DNA of 64,000 bases, from NCBI RefSeq assembly GCF_921293095.1, contig NC_060252.1, positions 3,100,001 to 3,164,000 on the forward strand, in the 5' to 3' direction. Made by a program: the position numbers and the translations under genes. This DNA comes from Ischnura elegans. Taxonomy: Eukaryota; Arthropoda; Insecta; Odonata; Coenagrionidae. The notes under the pieces were generated by a model that saw nothing but the letters and a program-made list of their open reading frames with translations, was not told where the DNA came from and searched no databases. Position 1 is the stretch's first letter; every line of letters begins with the position of its first letter. Positions 59,213 to 64,000 of this stretch are shown here, piece by piece.

Positions 59213-60370
59213 AGAGTCGAACCAAGGTCCTCAGACTAAAATACCACCCGTATTATCAGGTATGCTATAATTTCCTATAACCTTGGGAGATTTTATGAAT
59301 CTAACTTCATAAATGAAGGAATGAAACATGGTTCCTTGTACCTATTCACCCGGATCGCTGAAGACAATTTTTGTTGTGTGGGTTGGGGATTTTTTCAGAG
59401 TTGAACCGAGATCTTCAGGGTCAAAAACCGCCCTTATTATCTAGTATAATGTAATTAACTATGACCGTGGAAATTCCATGCACCGGACTTCCTAATTAAG
59501 GAAGTGAGACATGGTTCCTTGTACCTATTCACACGGAGCGCTGTAGAACGAATGTTTTTTTCGCTTGGCTTGTAAATTTTTCCAGAGTCGAACCGAGGTC
59601 GTCAGACTAAAAACCGCCCGTATTATCAAGTATACTATAATTTCCTATGACCTTGGGAGATTTCATGAATCTAATTTCATAAATAAAGGAATAAAACATG
59701 GTTCCTTGTACCTATGCACCCGGAGCGCTGAAGTAAGAAAATTTTTGTCGCGTGGGTTGACAATTTTTCTAGAGTCGAACCGAGGTCTTCAGTGTCAAAA
59801 ACTACCCGTGTTCGCAAGTATATTATAATTATCTATGACCATGGAAAATTTTATGTACCAGACTTCCAAAATAAGGAAGTAAGACATGGTGCCTTAAAAC
59901 CCATGCATCCAGAGCGCTGCAGTGTGAAATTTATTTTTCCCGTGAGTTGACAATTTTTCTAGAGTCGAACCGAGGTCTTCAGTGTCAAAAACTGCCCGTG
60001 TTCGCAAGTATATTATAATTATCTATGACCATGGAAAATTTTATGTACCAGACTTCCTAAATAAGGAAGTAAGACATGGTGCCTTACAACCCATGCATCC
60101 AGAGTGCTGCAGTGCGAAATTTATTTTTCCCGTGAGTTGACAATTTTTCTGGAGTCGAACCGAGGTCTTCAGTGTCAAAACCTGCCCATGTTCGCAAGTA
60201 TATTATAATTATCTATGACCATGGAAAATTTCATGTACCAGACTTCCTAAATAAGGGAGTAAGACATGGTGCCTTACAACCCATGCATCCAGAGCGCTGC
60301 AGTGCGAAATTTATTTTTCCCGTGAGTTGACAATTTTTCTAGAGTCGAACCGTGGACCATAGACTCAAAA
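59213..60370 (+). repeat. Seven-copy ~187-bp satellite near the right end of V
   Basis: The block GAGTCGAACCGAGGTCTTCA recurs at 59213, 59398, 59585, 59772, 59962, 60152 and 60342 (spacing 185-190). Each unit also has TATTATAATTATCTATGACC and GGTTCCTTGTACC-like parts. The last three units are nearly identical, the first ones more diverged. The inverse of the block, GGTTCGACTCT, resembles a pol III B box. Confidence 0.9.
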
Positions 60371-60590
60371 TACAGACATATCATAAATTTTCATTTTATT
60401 AACTATTTATAAAAAAAATTTCATTTCCCTGCATCGATTACGTTGTGAGAAAACCGTGTTTCCTTTTACCTATGTCTCCCATTTAAATGCATGTAAAATT
60501 TGAATTCCCGCCGCGCTTGAGAATCAAGATGGCGGATTACATTGGTCAAGTGCGTGACACGACCTGGCTTTTACCGACCTTGCCATGATG

Positions 60591-61167
60591 GTGTTCACGG
60601 TGGCGGCGGATAACGGATTCTTCCGTTCTTCCCGAAGTGCATTTCGGGTTGCGCGCATGATGGTCTCGGATGGCCTCGGTCGTGAGCAGACGATATGATT
60701 GAGTCTTAAATTTCACATAAAGGAGGAATTCGTAATGGTACAACATCGAATTATCAATAGAATTTAAGTAATATCACTTCGATGATAACGAATATCCAGA
60801 GATCCATCAACCTTGAGAGACATTTATATTATATTATCTCAATCTTTTTCCATCGCCACCGAGTGACTTGGAGACATATTAATTAATAAATCCACAAAAT
60901 CGCCGAATAAATACCACTTATCCCATAAAACACATTATGCAAAGATATATGCGTAAGTCGTAAAACATTTCATTTACAGCAGATCGTTAATTAGAGCGAA
61001 TGCATTCACATAAAATAGGATATGAAGCAGCCGTCCAAACTGAGCAACATGACGGCAACGCGTTGCCGTCATGTTGCCATCATCCACGGCGCAACGTCAA
61101 AGTAGAAACTGTTGCCGCTTCGTTGCCTTGGACGTTTACATAAACGTCGGAGAGTGTGCTAGCTGGG
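60591..61167. other. Right end of U
   Basis: About 60590-60680 is GC-rich (GTGGCGGCGGATAACGG) and open on the minus strand without a known domain. Then AT-rich DNA leads into GTTGCC sub-terminal repeats and the CCCAGCTAGCA end. Confidence 0.4.
61044..61077. repeat. 34-bp perfect palindrome
   Basis: GCAACATGACGGCAACG followed immediately by its exact reverse complement, no loop. The half-site recurs once at 47838-47852 (AACATGACGGCAACG). It lies 90 bp from the right end of U, so it is likely a sub-terminal transposase-binding type repeat. Confidence 0.9.
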
Positions 61168-62137
61168 CAGCGAATAGTGGGGAAAACAATTTCGACTCGT
61201 TGCATGTATTTGTATATACTGTCCAATTGAGGAAATGAACGGCTGATCAAAGTATATGATATTATTATGGTAATATATGGTTTTCATTGAAAGCTATAAC
61301 TATTAATATATTTGGCGAGTTAGTGTGTTAACACAAGCTTGAAATTTTTCAAGAATCGACCTGATAGCCTGCATTGAGGATATTTTTAGTAGTAAGTCAA
61401 GTGATGAAATAAAATTATGAATTGTAAATATGAATAAAACACGTAAAATTTGGGCTAATGGTAGTAATTCTTTGCATTAATTGTTATTGTTTTCGTACTG
61501 TCGATGAAGCAAGCTTGTGCTTCATATATTAAGCTCGAATGTTAATTCCTAACCAAATCACTTAACTAGTTAAATATTCATCATTTATGCTACTATTATT
61601 TAATTAAAATAAAGCTGATATCATTTTATTTTTGGCTATTATTCCATTTTTCAATGCTTGATTAGGTTACTTTAACCTCAGAAAAACAATTCGACATCGC
61701 AATGCGCACGTTTTCTGGTTGCAATACCGAATTGCTCGGCATCGAAGACCGCGTAATATTATAGCAAGCCTACCGGTTGCAATTCGCCGTTCATAATAGT
61801 AAATAGCAACGGGCCTATGCTATTCTGAGAATTACGTCTTCCGGTGTAGTAAAAACACGAATTGCAACCGTTCGTAATACCAAATAGCATAGGCGTTGCA
61901 ATAAGCTATATTATAGCAACATCGGTTGCAATAATGAAGAATAGCATGATGCTATTCCATCCATAATAGCAGCCTAGGTATGGACTTGTCGTCTTGTAGC
62001 CATCTATCCCTATCTCGACGTGTTGGAGCCTCGTAGATAGAGTGTTGTGTTGGGTATGTTTTATAGTGATATTTTTTTATTCTGACCATTGCAGCAATTT
62101 TGTCTAATCTCCCGGTATCGACCCTCGCGCACTCATT

Positions 62138-64000
62138 GGCTGCTATTCTGGATAAGCGTTGCAAAAAATAGCATATGCTATTCTGCGGGTCATTATTGCA
62201 ACGACCCCGTATTCAGAATGAAGCGTAGTAATAATTTTGTTCGGAATAGCGGCATGCTATTTCTTGCGCGAGCTATTTGGAAGCTCCGCCCTTTCCTGTA
62301 TGAAAAACTTTCCGAACAGTTTGCGCAACCAATGAGGGAGAAGATATTTTATATATTTTTCTGTATTTTATGGAATATTGACTTGCAATTACAAATAATT
62401 GCTTCATTTGCATTTAAAAATTATATTAAACCGTGGATTTATATCATACGATTTGAAAATCTCGTTTAGGAAATCAGCTGATTGTTGTTGTTTTGATAAT
62501 ATCACAATGGCTTCAGACAGGTGGGTTAGGTCATAATTTTACTGTTATAATGATGATTTATCGGGCATAAATATTGAATCATTTACCTATATCCGATCGG
62601 TCCTTTATCGTGAGATATATGTTATGCGAAATAATCATTGAAACCAAAATATGTTTGATTTTCTTCGTAATTGTCTTTAGGCTTCGAAGTCTGTCTGTTC
62701 GTTGCATGTCAAAATAAATATGTACCAACTTTTATTGCTTTGATCGTGACGATATAGCTTTACTGTAAGAACTAGAAGCTTTCGTTTCTAATACTAGCTT
62801 TATATTATATGACTCCCTAATTTCAGTATTCATTCTCTGTTTAGGAAATGAAGTAGGTGGCAACGTCACCGCTGTGCTTTCATGTAATATGATGGAATAG
62901 TATCAATATTTCAGCTGCAGATTTGGAAAAAGCAGAGGGATGTGATGGTGAATTTGAGGATGGATGGAACAACTGTGAAAAAGTGAATCGTGTGGAAAGT
63001 GCTGTTGTGTCACTTATTTTGTTTTCGTATCAGCTGATTTTAATATGCTCACTGAAATTTTTGATAGACCCTGAACTGTGCCGATATACTGAAACTTAAT
63101 TGTGTGAATAACTTACTTGCCTATAGAGTAAACAATTTGTATTGAATTCCACATGATATATATATTGCATTAATGATGTATACATGGATATTCCATTAAA
63201 CGTTTGTGGCGAATCATATTTGTTCGGAAACTTTATTGGTGTTCGGAGAAATCCTTTGTTTTCAAGCAAGTAATTCAAGTCGACTGCCCGTGTTATAAGT
63301 TTGTAAATTTTAAGTTTTAATTGTAGAAGATGGCGAATAGTGGGGAAAATAATTTCGACTCGTTGCATGTTTTTGTATATACTGTCCAATTGAGGAAATG
63401 AACGGCTGATCAAAGTATATTGTATTATTATGGTAATATATGGTTTTCATTGAAAGCTATAACTGTTATTATATTTGGTGAGTTAGTGTGTTCACACAAG
63501 CTTGAAAATTTTCAAGAATCGACCTGATAGCCTACATTGAGGATATTTTTAGTAGCAAGTCAAGTGATGAAATAAAATTATGAGTTGTAAATATGAATAA
63601 AACACGGAAAATTTGGGCTAATCGTAGTAATTCTTTGCATTAATTGTTATTGTTTTCGTACTGTCGATGAAGCAAGCTTGAGCTTCATATATTAAGCTCG
63701 AATGTTAATTTCTAACCAATTCACTTAACTAGTTAAATATTCATCACTTATGCTACTATTATTTAATTAAAATAAAGCAGATAACGTTTTATTTTTGGCT
63801 ATTATTCCATTTTTCAATGCTTGATTATGTTACTTTAACCTCAGAAAAACAATTCGACATCGCAATGCGCACGTTTTCAGGGTTGCAATACCGAATAGCT
63901 CGGCATCGAAGACCGCGTAATATTATAGCAAGCCTACCGGTTGCAATTCGCCGTTCAGAATAGTGAATTGCTACGGGCCTATGCTATTCTGAGAATTACG
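62138..64000 (+). mobile_element. Repeat Q2, running off the window
   Basis: Starts GGCTGCTATTCTGGATAAG and matches Q1 (44256-45461 then 61168-61840) throughout at an estimated 93-96% identity, without U. The window ends about 135 bp before the expected right end. Its left flank is ATT; the matching duplication is outside the window. No transposase. The junction at about 63321-63335 provides the empty site for U. Confidence 0.88.

Larger units (their letters stand above)
52554..60582 (+). mobile_element. Element V, P-element-like (8029 bp)
   Basis: Inverted ends of 31 bp beginning CAAGGTCGGTAAAAG, with one mismatch (position 16), flanked by a perfect 8-bp duplication CCATGATG (52546-52553 and 60583-60590). 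Both 31-bp ends and 8-bp duplications are characteristic of P elements. Directly after the left end comes a THAP-encoding exon, the N-terminal domain of P transposase. The catalytic part is missing and most of the length is tandemly amplified non-coding DNA. It sits inside U. Confidence 0.82.
45464..61167. mobile_element. Element U (15.7 kb)
   Basis: Ends CCCAGCTAGCA at both sides, flanked by CA (45462-45463 and 61168-61169). The Q2 copy shows the uninterrupted site at about 63321-63335. Sub-terminal GTTGCC/GGCAAC repeats include a 34-bp perfect palindrome near the right end. Its contents are degenerate C-rich tandem units, an array of GC-rich hairpins, remnants of a multi-exon gene and the P-like element V. 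Without V it is about 7.7 kb, close in size to W, which has the same kind of ends and also carries gene exons. Confidence 0.82.
44256..61974. mobile_element. Repeat Q1, interrupted by U
   Basis: Ends GGCTGCTATTATGG at both sides, flanked by TAG (44253-44255 and 61975-61977). Without U and its duplicated CA the element is 2013 bp. Sub-terminal short palindromes such as GAATAGCATACGCTATTC recur near both ends. A second copy begins at 62138. No transposase is recognisable; short frames such as 45036-45218 have no known domain. The 3-bp duplication and GG ends could be PIF/Harbinger-like. Confidence 0.82.

Noticed and set aside
52546..60590. hAT classification of V from the 8-bp duplication
   Set aside because: The 31-bp ends do not start CAGGG/CAGTG, and the THAP exon position fits P elements better.
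60546..60746. 66-codon minus-strand frame over the right end of V
   Set aside because: It crosses the V boundary, so it cannot be an original gene; no domain recognised.

Overview
This window is AT-rich animal DNA, most likely an arthropod and probably an insect. It has no operons and no long uninterrupted host gene. It contains intron-bearing gene pieces with GT-AG junctions, and non-LTR (CR1-like, RTE-like), Ty3/gypsy, hAT-like, P-like and piggyBac-like mobile DNA typical of arthropod genomes. All family calls come from reading motifs by eye; no search was run.

The main content is nested transposons, and many insertions can be read to the base from target duplications and paralogous empty sites. 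1-18.4 kb: a hAT-type MITE (1296-1550); a 3.4-kb DNA transposon with ~490-bp inverted ends and a decayed transposase-like protein on the minus strand (3144-6534); a broken CR1-like LINE on the minus strand (7.2-10.4 kb); an RTE reverse-transcriptase piece (13.4-14.0 kb); a repeat with GTCCCACGG ends (17.1-18.4 kb).

19.3-28.4 kb: one Ty3/gypsy element cut up by later insertions. Two inverted copies of a 1559-bp element (Z1, Z2) flank an inverted RT-RNaseH-integrase block. Z2 carries element Y (2450 bp, with THAP zinc-finger exons and a 149-bp hairpin). A TA-flanked element X (1734 bp, with a piggyBac fragment) sits inside the YIDD codons of the RT.

29.5-44.0 kb: LINE fragments and two copies (P1, P2) of a repeat with a tRNA-like module and AAGGGTA minisatellites. 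P1 is split by element R (2082 bp). P2 is split by a hAT-type MITE and by element W (7077 bp, TA duplication). W lies inside a 91-bp minisatellite and carries three splice-compatible exons of a DUF4806-like gene.

44.25-62 kb is a three-level nest. Repeat Q1 contains U (15.7 kb, CCCAGCTAGCA ends). U contains gene remnants, an array of GC-rich hairpins, and V. V is an 8029-bp P-element-like transposon with 31-bp inverted ends, an 8-bp duplication and a broken THAP exon, expanded by tandem pseudo-exon units and a ~187-bp satellite. A second Q copy (62.1-64 kb) lacks U and shows the empty site.

W, U and Y all begin CCCAG and have 2-bp target duplications. That fits the CMCWR rule of the CACTA/Mirage/Chapaev group, though this assignment is an inference. 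W, and probably U, carry host-like gene exons, as gene-capturing CACTA elements do.
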